Source: Microcaldota archaeon
GTDB taxonomy: Archaea; Micrarchaeota; Micrarchaeia; Micrarchaeales; CABMGC01
NCBI GenBank assembly: GCA_021850805.1
Contig: JAJZKO010000004.1
Span: 1 to 64,000, forward strand
DNA: 64,000 nt
Direction: 5' to 3'
The position numbers were made by a program, and so were the translations under genes. Shown here piece by piece: positions 8,771 to 18,087 of this stretch. Every line of letters starts with the position of its first letter. The first letter of the stretch is position 1. Under the pieces are notes generated by a model that worked only from the letters and a program-made list of their open reading frames with translations, had not been told where the DNA came from and searched no databases.

Positions 8771-9649
8771 ATGGAACTTAACAACCCCATGCCAAAATAC
8801 AACCTATTCGGGGTGGAAAACCCTGAATATTCAGAAGCCCAGGTAGTCGTCCTTCCGGTTCCTTATGACTCTACGACAACGTACAAATCCGGTGCCAGGG
8901 ACGGCCCGCATGAGATAATAAGCGCAAGCAGGAACATGGAAACGTATAGTGAAGAGTTCGGATGCGACATAACCGAGAAGATAAGGATCTTCACTACTGA
9001 CGAGCTAGCCCCTAACCTCAATTCCCCAGAAGAGACTGTAAGGTCGATAGAGGAGGAAGTGTCAAAGATACTGAAAGACGGAAAGATGCCCGTGCTCCTT
9101 GGGGGTGAACATACAGTAGCGGTAGGTGCTATATATGCGGTATCAAAACACATGAAGGATTTTAGCGTAATACACTTCGATGCACACTCGGATTACAGGG
9201 ACGAATACATGGGCAGCAAATACTGTCACGCATGCATAATGGCAAGGGCGAGGGAGAGATGTGATAGCTGCTTCAGCGTAGGCGTGAGGAGCATAGACGA
9301 GACAAGCGCAACAAAATACGGCAAGGACATACTTTACAGAAAAGACATGCACAACATGACCATAAAAGAAGTGTCCGAAGAGATAATCAGAAGAACAAGG
9401 AAGAATGTCTATATAACCATAGATACGGATGTGATAGACCCATCGCAACTGCCCAGTACAGGCACCCCGGAACCAGACGGATTAAGCTTCTTTGAGCTCA
9501 CCCAGATACTAAAGAGCGTTATAATCGAAAAGCACCTTGTAGGGATAGACTTCAACGAGTTGGCTCCAATAGGGGGACTGACAGCCCCGAATTATCTGGT
9601 AGCAAAACTGGTGTACATGGCCCTGGGTTACGCATTCATAAAGAACTAG
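8771..9649 (+). CDS. speB: Agmatinase / arginase-family ureohydrolase
   Basis: GGEHTVAVGA, HFDAHSDYRDEY and TIDTDVIDPSQLPSTGTPEPDGLS metal-binding motifs; start uncertain (8693, 8729 or 8771). Confidence 0.92.
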   Translation: MELNNPMPKYNLFGVENPEYSEAQVVVLPVPYDSTTTYKSGARDGPHEIISASRNMETYSEEFGCDITEKIRIFTTDELAPNLNSPEETVRSIEEEVSKILKDGKMPVLLGGEHTVAVGAIYAVSKHMKDFSVIHFDAHSDYRDEYMGSKYCHACIMARARERCDSCFSVGVRSIDETSATKYGKDILYRKDMHNMTIKEVSEEIIRRTRKNVYITIDTDVIDPSQLPSTGTPEPDGLSFFELTQILKSVIIEKHLVGIDFNELAPIGGLTAPNYLVAKLVYMALGYAFIKN

Positions 9650-9656
9650 GGATCCA

Positions 9657-10505
9657 TTACGGATGAAGACCCGGGGTCTTATTGTACATCGAGAAAAGTG
9701 CCAGATGCTCATCAGGGTTGTAATACTTTAGCCTGCCGTCCAGACCTGCTATCCTCTTTGATATCTCGGTTGGGCTTATGGCCTTCGGGTCCCTGTCCTT
9801 GGAAGCAAGGATAAGGGTGAAGACCATGCTGAATCCAGGCATGTAGAAATTCATGGCTCTTACCACTGGAAAAACCTTTTTCAGGTAAACAGGCATCTGT
9901 GAGTAATCCCAGCCATTTTTCTTCAGGTCCCATCCAAGCGTCACATACACGCCGTCTTTAGTCAGGCTCCTGCTTATCTGCCTTGCAAACTCTTCGCTGT
10001 AAACTTCTGTTGCTATTGACACCTGGTAAGGGTCTATAAGATCCCCAAATATCACATCATACTTGGTCTTTGTCTTATGTACAAAATCTATCGCATCACC
10101 TATGACAAGGTTGACACGCTTATCCTTGCGCTTCAATGCATACGGAAGATATTTTCTGCATAAATCAACCACCTCGCCGTCTATCTCGACCCAATCAATT
10201 GATACATCCTTATATCTAAGGAGTTCGCTTGCTGTAGTCCCCTCTCCGCCTCCGAGGATCAGCGCCTTCTTCGGGTTCCGTACAGTAATCATGGAAGAAT
10301 GGACAAGCACCTCATGATACACATGGCAGTCTATCTCCGAAGACTGTATTACGTTGTCAAGGGCAAGGAATGTCCCTATCGTTGGGCTTCGCGCTATCAG
10401 AACATTCTGAAATTTAGTCCTGCCAAAATGAAATACCTTGTCTACCTCCCTTACAGTAGAAGATCCATAAGGTGTGGTCTCGCTGAAAAGCAATCCTCCT
10501 CTCAT
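9657..10505 (-). CDS. speE: Spermidine synthase-family polyamine aminopropyltransferase
   Basis: FLALDNVIQSSEIDCHVYHEVLVH; LILGGGEGTTASELLRY; DLIDPYQV. Confidence 0.92.
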   Translation of the reverse strand: MRGGLLFSETTPYGSSTVREVDKVFHFGRTKFQNVLIARSPTIGTFLALDNVIQSSEIDCHVYHEVLVHSSMITVRNPKKALILGGGEGTTASELLRYKDVSIDWVEIDGEVVDLCRKYLPYALKRKDKRVNLVIGDAIDFVHKTKTKYDVIFGDLIDPYQVSIATEVYSEEFARQISRSLTKDGVYVTLGWDLKKNGWDYSQMPVYLKKVFPVVRAMNFYMPGFSMVFTLILASKDRDPKAISPTEISKRIAGLDGRLKYYNPDEHLALFSMYNKTPGLHP

Positions 10506-10632
10506 CTAAAAACCCATATACAATACACGCGAAGCAATTAAAAGCCGAAGCCTGCCAGAAGTATTCGGATAACGCAGCAAATATTTATATTCTTATTTAA
10601 ACCTATCATATCTGCAAATTCTTGGTAATCCA

Positions 10633-11055
10633 ATGCCTGAGACAAGAGCGTCACAGAGGACAAAGACTATAAACAAAAGAGAGCTCGTTACTGGCAAGCA
10701 CGTATACGGCAATCTTTATGATATCAGCCCTGAGCTCCTTTACGATACGGAACTTCTATCCAGGATAATATCCGAATCAGCAAAGATAGGCAACATGCAC
10801 ATCGTGGAAACAATAGTCAAGAAGTTCCAGAACCTCAAGGGCGGAATCGACGGCGGCGTCTCTGTAATAGCCCTGATAAAGGAAAGCCACATAACCATAC
10901 ACACATGGCCTGAAGGTAATTATGCCGCTGTGGACGTCTTCTCCTGCGGCCAGCAGAGCAGCCCGGAGAAAGCATTCGAGTACATAATACTCAAACTGAA
11001 GCCGAAGACTTACAAGATGTTCAAGGCAGACAGGGGCAACACGGTTCCTACCTGA
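10633..11055 (+). CDS. speD: S-adenosylmethionine decarboxylase proenzyme
   Basis: VIALIKESHITIHTWPEGNYAAVDVFSCG including the E-S self-cleavage site. Confidence 0.93.
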   Translation: MPETRASQRTKTINKRELVTGKHVYGNLYDISPELLYDTELLSRIISESAKIGNMHIVETIVKKFQNLKGGIDGGVSVIALIKESHITIHTWPEGNYAAVDVFSCGQQSSPEKAFEYIILKLKPKTYKMFKADRGNTVPT

Positions 11056-11806
11056 CCATCCTGCGCCTTATTATCCTGTCGAGTTTGTCAGATAGTTCCT
11101 CCTTCATCGAAGGGAACCTGACTATGCGCAGGTTCTTTTTTGAGATATCTACCATAAAAGAGTCGCCTTTGCGGAGCATTGCCACCTCAATCCCGTCACA
11201 CCTAAGTATCCCTTCATATTTTACTATATCGACCCTGAGTCTTTTGTCGCAGCCAAGCACGATAGGGCTATTGTACGGCCCGTCAGCATTTATGAACGTG
11301 GTGCAGAAGACATGGGTATCAAGTATGACAGGACCTCCTGCAGACTTGTTATATGCAGTAGAGCCGACACTGCATGTCACTATAAGCCCGTCTCCGCTCA
11401 TCGCATAAGGATATATCGGGTGCTTTGTAGATGCGCCCTCATACACCCTGAAACTCACTTCCTGCGCTATGTTGTGGAGTGAGACTTCGTTAACGGCATA
11501 ATATCGCCTTGATTTATACCTTAAGGATATCCTCCCCCCTATACTCTCCACTTTATATCTTCCATTCTTCAGAAGCCGTATAACCCTGTCCAGATCCTTC
11601 ATCGATACGTCTGCATAGAAGCCCATGCTTCCCTGCTCATCATATCTTATTGGAAGTATCGGTCCGTCATGCTCCCTGGCCGCCCTTACAAATGTACCGT
11701 CCCCTCCTATCGCAATGCATATGCTTGCCTTGTCACTGACTTCAAACGCATCGTATATCTTCCTGAGCTGCGGATAATCCTTATTTGTTACGAGCTTTAT
11801 CCTGAT
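11048..11806 (-). CDS. nadK: NAD kinase; full-length frame begins at a non-canonical codon
   Basis: Reading upstream of the track ORF (11048-11626) gives IRIKLVTNKDYPQLRKIYDAFEVSDKASICIAIGGDGTFVRAAREHDGPILPIRYDEQGSMGFYADVS with the GGDGT motif; C-terminal GDGLIVTCSVGSTAYNKSAGGP; no in-frame ATG/GTG/TTG before MGFY, candidate start ATC at 11806-11804. Confidence 0.88.
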   Translation of the reverse strand: MRIKLVTNKDYPQLRKIYDAFEVSDKASICIAIGGDGTFVRAAREHDGPILPIRYDEQGSMGFYADVSMKDLDRVIRLLKNGRYKVESIGGRISLRYKSRRYYAVNEVSLHNIAQEVSFRVYEGASTKHPIYPYAMSGDGLIVTCSVGSTAYNKSAGGPVILDTHVFCTTFINADGPYNSPIVLGCDKRLRVDIVKYEGILRCDGIEVAMLRKGDSFMVDISKKNLRIVRFPSMKEELSDKLDRIIRRRMVR

Positions 11807-13165
11807 CTACTCACCGGTAAAAAAATGTATAGGCCTGCCAAGCGCTTCCTCTGCCGCCTCCATGTACGCCTCCGAGAGTGTCGGGTGCGGGTGTATGGTG
11901 TCCGCAATATCCTCCAGTGTCCCTCCCATCTCTATAACCTCCGCAGCCTCAGAAATCATGTTTCCTGCATCCTGCGATACGATCTCTATTCCCTTCACGA
12001 GCTTATATTTGTTGTAAAAGACCTTCACAAATCCTTTGGTCTCATCTATCGCTATCGCCTTTCCGAGCGCGCTGAGCGGGAACTTCGCGCTCTCAAGCCC
12101 TGCACCGCCAATCTCTCCTGCCGATGCTATCTCAGGATCAGAGAATACCACAGATGGTATTACTGCATTATCGAATTCTGAATCTAGTCCTGCAGCGACT
12201 TCTCCTGCAATCACGCCCTGCCTCATTGCCTTGTGCGCGAGCATCGGTTCGCCAACAACGTCCCCAATGGCCATTATCTTATCGTCCTCAGTCTCGAGCC
12301 TCCTGTTCACCTTTATGAATCCCCTGCCGTCTCTGGACACCTTCGTATTCTCCAGCCCAAGCCCCATAGTATATGGCTCAAGCCCTATTGCAACAAGCAC
12401 AACCTCGGAATCAATCTTGGTGCCATCATCAAGCCGAACCTGATTCCCCGAAAACGAGACAGGCATAGATGCATAAACTTCAATGCCAAGCTCCCTCATC
12501 CTTGCAGAGACAATATCCGAAGCGTCCCTGTCGAAATGCGAGAGTATTCCTGATCGCGCTATTATCCTGACTTTCTTTCCCATCTTCGCATATATGGTGC
12601 CTATTTCCACCGCAACGTAACCACCCCCCACTATCGTCATTGTTTCTGGAGGATGCTCAAGCATCAGCGCGGCCTTGTAGTCTATGATGCTCTTGCCATC
12701 GAAAGGCAGGCTATCAAGTGCCTTAGGCACGGATCCAGTAGCGATTATGGCCTTCTTGAAATCAAGCGAAGTGCCGTTTGTCAACTGTATCGTCGAGGAA
12801 GATAGGAAGGTGGCCTCGCCCTTTATAACCTCCACCTTGTTCTTCCTGCACAGGAACTCTACTCCCTTTTCCAGCTTTTCAGATACCGCCATCCTCCATC
12901 TGTACAGAGCGCCAGCATCAAACTGCCCTGATAAAACCACTCCCTTATCCTTCGCATTAAGTGCCCTATGATAAAGATCAGAATAGTAAATCATTGTCTT
13001 TGAAGGTATGCATGCATAGTTCAGGCAGTGCCCACCCATCTTATGCTTCTCCACCACTGCAACCGAGAGCCCGAGCTGCGCGGCGCGTATTGCCGCAATA
13101 TACCCCCCTACTCCACCTCCTATTACTGCGAGGTCTACTTCTTCAGGCAAGGATCCCATCACCAT
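11807..13165 (-). CDS. lpdA: Dihydrolipoyl dehydrogenase (E3)
   Basis: GGGVGGYIAAIRAAQLG; GGHCLNYACIPSKTMIYYSD (redox-active Cys pair, shifted from the usual C-x4-C wording); ATIHPHPTLSE-like C-terminus. Confidence 0.92.
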   Translation of the reverse strand: MVMGSLPEEVDLAVIGGGVGGYIAAIRAAQLGLSVAVVEKHKMGGHCLNYACIPSKTMIYYSDLYHRALNAKDKGVVLSGQFDAGALYRWRMAVSEKLEKGVEFLCRKNKVEVIKGEATFLSSSTIQLTNGTSLDFKKAIIATGSVPKALDSLPFDGKSIIDYKAALMLEHPPETMTIVGGGYVAVEIGTIYAKMGKKVRIIARSGILSHFDRDASDIVSARMRELGIEVYASMPVSFSGNQVRLDDGTKIDSEVVLVAIGLEPYTMGLGLENTKVSRDGRGFIKVNRRLETEDDKIMAIGDVVGEPMLAHKAMRQGVIAGEVAAGLDSEFDNAVIPSVVFSDPEIASAGEIGGAGLESAKFPLSALGKAIAIDETKGFVKVFYNKYKLVKGIEIVSQDAGNMISEAAEVIEMGGTLEDIADTIHPHPTLSEAYMEAAEEALGRPIHFFTGE

Positions 13166-13173
13166 AAAAAAAC

Positions 13174-14388
13174 CTAAATCATATCGAGAAATTCAGGATC
13201 CTCGAGATACTTCTTCAGTGCGTTGCCAAATAACACTGCCTCGGCCCCGTCTACCACCCTGTGATCGAAAACAAGCGAGAACGGCAGAACCTTGCCTGCC
13301 ACAACATTCCCCTCCTTCACTACTGGCATATCGCGTATTAAGTGGACACCCAATATTGCAACCTCAGGGTAATTTATCATTGGAACAGAGAGATATCCGC
13401 CTCCAAGGCTGCCTATGTTGCTTATAGTGAAAGTGCTGTCCCGCATCTCCTCGATGCTTACCTCCCTCTTTCTTACCTTCGAGGAGAGTTCCTGTAGCTC
13501 CTGCGCTATCTTTAGTATGCTCTTCGAATCAGCGTTCCTTATCACAACCACCTTAAGCCCATCAGGCCCCTCCGCGCCTATGCCTATGTTGTAGTATTTC
13601 TTTATCACTACCTCCTCTTTATGCTGGTCATAGCTCGCATTGAACCTGGGGTTCTCCTTAAGCGCCTGCACGGCAGCCTTTATTATGAAAGGCAGGAAGG
13701 TCAGCTTTACTCCAAGCTTTTCTGCGTTGGCCTTCTCCCTGCTTACAATCCCATAAAGGCTTCCTGCATCTATTAAGTCCATATGTGCGGCCCTTGGTAT
13801 CGTCCACGAAAGCTCCATATTCTTTGCAATAGTCTTTCTGGTCTGCGATAACGGCACGCGCTCAATCTCTTCAGAATGTTTCTCTTCAAGAAGCTCAGAG
13901 AAGACCGGTACAGAAGCCTTAGCAGGAGAAGCAGGCACCTTTGCAGCCCTTATATCATTTTCAAGTATTCTTCCTCCAGGGCCTGTCCCAATCACCTTAC
14001 TTATATCCACTCCAAGTTCCCTAGCAAGTTTCCTTATGTGGGGAGCAGCAATAACTTCCCCCTCCTTGCCTTCTTTTATGCTGCCTTTCTGCCCCTGTTT
14101 ATCAGCGACGACACCCTTGTCCTGCGCATGCTGAACTGCATCCGCAGTGGAAGTGGCACCTTCTTCACCTACCGTCGCAAGCAGGTCACCTACCTTGACC
14201 TCCTGCCCTTCCTTGACTGCAAAATGCACCCTGCCCGATATCGGGCTTGGGATATTTACCACTGCCTTGTCGGTCTCTATCTGCATTATTGGCTGATCTT
14301 CTTTGACATTATCGCCCTCTTTAAAGAGCAGCTTCTCAAGCTTGCCTTCTGTAATGCCTTCTCCCACATCAACAAATCTTATCTCCAC
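13174..14388 (-). CDS. pdhC: Dihydrolipoamide acyltransferase (E2)
   Basis: Lipoyl domain with QIETDKAVVNIPSP; peripheral subunit-binding domain; catalytic FDHRVVDGAEA. Confidence 0.93.
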   Translation of the reverse strand: MEIRFVDVGEGITEGKLEKLLFKEGDNVKEDQPIMQIETDKAVVNIPSPISGRVHFAVKEGQEVKVGDLLATVGEEGATSTADAVQHAQDKGVVADKQGQKGSIKEGKEGEVIAAPHIRKLARELGVDISKVIGTGPGGRILENDIRAAKVPASPAKASVPVFSELLEEKHSEEIERVPLSQTRKTIAKNMELSWTIPRAAHMDLIDAGSLYGIVSREKANAEKLGVKLTFLPFIIKAAVQALKENPRFNASYDQHKEEVVIKKYYNIGIGAEGPDGLKVVVIRNADSKSILKIAQELQELSSKVRKREVSIEEMRDSTFTISNIGSLGGGYLSVPMINYPEVAILGVHLIRDMPVVKEGNVVAGKVLPFSLVFDHRVVDGAEAVLFGNALKKYLEDPEFLDMI

Positions 14389-14392
14389 ACAC

Positions 14393-15358
14393 TCAACTAC
14401 TAAGTGATTTATCTATGGCCTCTGCTATCTTTTTCTCGTTGGGCAAGTAATATTTCTCATATCCTGGGAAAGGATAAGGGAGGCTAGGGGACGCAACACG
14501 TAATATCGGTGCATCAAGCTCATATATGGCCTCTTCAGCTATCCTTGCCGCAACCTCTGCCCCAGCCCCAAAGCTTTCCGATGCCTCATGGACTATGACC
14601 ACATGCCCTGTCTTCTTTGCCGACTCCACAAAGGTCCTGGTATCAAGAGGGTTTATTGTCCTTAAATCTATTATCTCCGCATCCACTTTCTTAGCATCAA
14701 CAGTCTTCTGAACCACATTGACCATCGTTCCGTAAGTGATAATGGTTATATCATTCCCTTCCCTTAACACATTTGCCTTTCCTATGGGTACCTCATAACT
14801 CCCATCTGGTATATCCTGCTTAAAGAGCCTGTAGAGCTTAGTAGGCTCGAGAAACACCACAGGATCGTCTAATTTTACAGCGCTCAGCATGAGTCCCTTT
14901 GCATCATACGGTGATGAAGGCTCCACTACAACAAGCCCCCCCATATGCGAATAATATACTTCAGGGCTTTCGGAATGATGTTCAAGGGTCCTCACACCTC
15001 CGCTTACAGGAGTCCTCACAACCATGGGAACAGTAAGCGTAGAACGGGACCTGCTCCTGAACCTGGCAGCATGGTTAACAAGCTGGCTGAATCCAAGAAA
15101 CATAAACCCGGCAAACTGTATCTCCGGTATGGGTCTTAGCCCGGCAAGAGCCATACCAACAGAAGTTCCTATTATCCCTGATTCTGCAAGCGGTGTGTCT
15201 ATGACTCTCTTCTCGCCAAACTTGGCAAGCAGACCCTCGGTTACCCTAAAAACTCCCCCGTCCTTGCCTATATCTTCTCCAAGCAGAACAACCTTGCTGT
15301 CATTCTCCATTGCTATCCTTAAAGCGTCATTAATCGCCATTACCATATTTGCCTGCAT
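14393..15358 (-). CDS. pdhB: Pyruvate dehydrogenase E1 component, beta subunit
   Basis: NMVMAINDALRIAMENDSKVVLLGEDIGKDGGVFRVTEGL; ATG at 15358 abuts the pdhA stop. Confidence 0.93.
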   Translation of the reverse strand: MQANMVMAINDALRIAMENDSKVVLLGEDIGKDGGVFRVTEGLLAKFGEKRVIDTPLAESGIIGTSVGMALAGLRPIPEIQFAGFMFLGFSQLVNHAARFRSRSRSTLTVPMVVRTPVSGGVRTLEHHSESPEVYYSHMGGLVVVEPSSPYDAKGLMLSAVKLDDPVVFLEPTKLYRLFKQDIPDGSYEVPIGKANVLREGNDITIITYGTMVNVVQKTVDAKKVDAEIIDLRTINPLDTRTFVESAKKTGHVVIVHEASESFGAGAEVAARIAEEAIYELDAPILRVASPSLPYPFPGYEKYYLPNEKKIAEAIDKSLSS

Positions 15359-15359
15359 C

Positions 15360-16442
15360 TTAATCACCCAGCCAGTATCCTGCTGCTTCACCTGCAGAGA
15401 GTTCCGAAGAGAGGACATCAGGCATAAAGCTGTATACATTCTTGAAGACAGAAGAAGGATCTGGAACAAATTTTTCTGCTTTTTCAAGCGCAGCATCAAG
15501 CGTCTTCACATTTTCTTCGTGCAATTCCCTTTCTTTGTCATCGTCCCAAAGATTCTTTGCAGATAGATACTTGCGTATACGCAGCAGCGGATCCCTATTC
15601 TTCCATATTGCTTCATCAGAACTATCCCTGTATTTCGTAGGGTCATCAGCTGTCGTATGCATGCCCATCCTGTATGTTATTGCTTCTATGACAAATGGGC
15701 CTCCCTCGCTCAAAGATCTCCTTATAGCATCCTTTACGGCCTTATATACTGCCACGACATCGTTTCCGTCCACCTGCATGCCCTCAATCCCAGCGGCAAA
15801 TGCCTTCTGCGCAAGTGTCAGTGCAGCGCTCTGCTTTGCCCTTGGTATGGATATAGCCCACTGATTATTCTCTATAATCACTACAAGCGGCACTTTCCAT
15901 ACGCCTGCAAAATTAAGTGCCTCGTAGAAGTCTCCTTCAGATGTGCCACCGTCCCCAACATAAACCACCACCGCAGCCCCGGTATTGTTGTATTTTTGCG
16001 CAAAGGCAATCCCTGACGCGTGTGGAAGCTGCGTGGAGACAGGGACGGCATTGGTCAGATACCTAAGTGGTTTACTTACTACGCATCCCTCTTCAAAACC
16101 CATCCAGTATATGAAAAGCAGCTCAAGCGGAATGCCCCTCTCTATCTGCACCGCATGCTGCCTAAAAGACGGTACAAATATATCCTTCTCCCCCATCGCA
16201 AAAGCGCTTCCTATCTGCGTCGCCTCTTCTCCGAGAAGCGGAGCATAAGTTACCGCCCTTCCCTGCCTCTGCAGGCTCAGGAGCTTTGCATCAAAGTCCC
16301 TCGCGAAGCCCATCCTCTTATACATCCTCAATACTAATGCATCATCCACATCCTTGGGAAAAAGCGCTGCATCTGCGTTCCCATTCTCGTCTATTATCGA
16401 GATATACTCTATCTTATCATCAAAAACCTGCTTGACAACCAA
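15360..16442 (-). CDS. pdhA: Pyruvate dehydrogenase E1 component, alpha subunit
   Basis: YVGDGGTSEGDFYEALNFAGVWKVPLVVIIENNQWAISIP (ThDP-binding). Confidence 0.93.
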   Translation of the reverse strand: MVVKQVFDDKIEYISIIDENGNADAALFPKDVDDALVLRMYKRMGFARDFDAKLLSLQRQGRAVTYAPLLGEEATQIGSAFAMGEKDIFVPSFRQHAVQIERGIPLELLFIYWMGFEEGCVVSKPLRYLTNAVPVSTQLPHASGIAFAQKYNNTGAAVVVYVGDGGTSEGDFYEALNFAGVWKVPLVVIIENNQWAISIPRAKQSAALTLAQKAFAAGIEGMQVDGNDVVAVYKAVKDAIRRSLSEGGPFVIEAITYRMGMHTTADDPTKYRDSSDEAIWKNRDPLLRIRKYLSAKNLWDDDKERELHEENVKTLDAALEKAEKFVPDPSSVFKNVYSFMPDVLSSELSAGEAAGYWLGD

Positions 16443-16509
16443 ACAACCGCCTATTTAATCTGCAATGCAAATTATAAATTAATATCTGAAAAAATAGGCA
16501 CCATTCATA

Positions 16510-17196
16510 TCAAAGGAGAATAATGGAAAGTGTCCGTGCCTTATCGAGTAAAGATGCGCTTGTAAGGTTATCCCCGTTTTCTATCGTTCCGACTGCCTCA
16601 AGGAATGCTCTCAAATCCTTCCTGTACAGCTTAACCCTACTCACGCTAGCCCCGCGCATCTCCGCTCCAAGCATGCGCGCCCCGCGCAGATCTGCTCCCT
16701 TAATATCCGCGCCGAAGAGATAACTTCCTTCCATAATCGCATTTCTAAGAATAGCGCCTTTCATATAAGCCCCCCAAAAATAAGCATCGGAGAAATCCGC
16801 ATGCGATAAGTCTGAATATGCCATGTAAGCGCCGCTCATGTTTGCGCCTCTGAAAGACGAATGCGCCAATCTTGCATAGCCAAGATTTGCCCCGCCAAAG
16901 TTTGCACATTCGCAGTCGGATCCTGTAATATTCGCATACCCTAAGTTTGCACCTCCAAAATTCATACCGCGCAGATACGCATTTTTGATGGATGCGCGGT
17001 ACAGGTTAGCGCCTCCGGCATTCATCGCACCGATCTTCTTACTGTCAAGCATCAGTGCACCCAAATTTCTTTCGCCGAAAATGATGCCAAGAGCGCGCCT
17101 CTCTCCCATCCTGCCCCTGCCACCAGCCTTTTTCCCAAGCAAAAAATCCGCATAAAGCGATGCTGCATCTTGTACATCAACACGCATATCAATCAC
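16510..17196 (-). CDS. Pentapeptide repeat protein
   Basis: A(N/D)LxxA repeats: GGANLYRASIKNAYLRGMNFGGANLGYANITGSDCECANFGGANLGYARL. Confidence 0.88.
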   Translation of the reverse strand: MIDMRVDVQDAASLYADFLLGKKAGGRGRMGERRALGIIFGERNLGALMLDSKKIGAMNAGGANLYRASIKNAYLRGMNFGGANLGYANITGSDCECANFGGANLGYARLAHSSFRGANMSGAYMAYSDLSHADFSDAYFWGAYMKGAILRNAIMEGSYLFGADIKGADLRGARMLGAEMRGASVSRVKLYRKDLRAFLEAVGTIENGDNLTSASLLDKARTLSIILL

Positions 17197-17291
17197 GCAA
17201 ATTCCAAAAACCCCTACCGATTCTGTATCAATTTATAAGCATTTATAATAAAAACTACTATTACTATTAACTGTTGTTTGTACGGTTGTGA

Positions 17292-18041
17292 TTGATGGAA
17301 GCAATAATATTGTGCGGAGGATTTGCGACGAGGCTTGAACCAATAACCTTGTTTGTGCCAAAACCGCTTCTGCCTATCCAGGGCAAACCCATAATAGATA
17401 ACACCATGGATAAGATGCGCGCTGCAAAGCCAAAGCGCATCATAATATCTACAAACAAGAAGTTCTCAGACCAGTTTGAGCACTGGGCCGTCTCGAGGGA
17501 GCGCACGTCAGGCACAGGCAAAATAGAGATACTTGTAGAGCCCACACTCCACAACAAAGAGAAATTCGGCGCAGTAAAGGGGATAGAGTTTGCTATAAAG
17601 AAGAAGAGGATAAACGACGACCTACTCATAGTCGCGGGGGACAATTTCTACAAATTTGATTTGCAGCGCATGATCAAGCGATTCAGGGAACTACGCAAGC
17701 CTGTAATAGCATTGCACGATATAAAAAAGAAGGAGGAGGCAAGGAGGTTTGGTGTCATATCGATGAAAAACGGCATAATAGCCCACTTCGAGGAGAAGCC
17801 AGAGAAGCCAAAGTCAACCCTGATAAGCACCGGAATATACCTATTCCCTAAAGAAACCCTGAGAATGTTTGAAGAGTATCTATCAGACAGCAACAATCCC
17901 GACGCCCCGGGATATTTCCTGCACTGGCTGATAAACAAGGAAAAAGTATACGGGGTAACATATAATGAAGAGTGGTACGACATAGGCACAATAGATACAT
18001 ACAGGAAGGTATTCGAGTCCTGCATGAAAAGGAGTGGATAA
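17292..18041 (+). CDS. Sugar-phosphate nucleotidyltransferase
   Basis: MEAIILCGGFATRLEPITLFVPKPLLPIQGKPIIDN. Confidence 0.88.
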   Translation: MMEAIILCGGFATRLEPITLFVPKPLLPIQGKPIIDNTMDKMRAAKPKRIIISTNKKFSDQFEHWAVSRERTSGTGKIEILVEPTLHNKEKFGAVKGIEFAIKKKRINDDLLIVAGDNFYKFDLQRMIKRFRELRKPVIALHDIKKKEEARRFGVISMKNGIIAHFEEKPEKPKSTLISTGIYLFPKETLRMFEEYLSDSNNPDAPGYFLHWLINKEKVYGVTYNEEWYDIGTIDTYRKVFESCMKRSG

Positions 18042-18087
18042 TCTACATCGTGAGATGGATATGCAGACAGTTTACTGGTGAAGCATC

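Noticed and set aside
11669-12181. 170-aa plus-strand ORF over the nadK/lpdA junction
   Set aside because: Shadow ORF opposite two conserved genes.
16510-17196. Periodic pattern in this region as a possible DNA repeat array
   Set aside because: Explained by pentapeptide repeats in the encoded protein.
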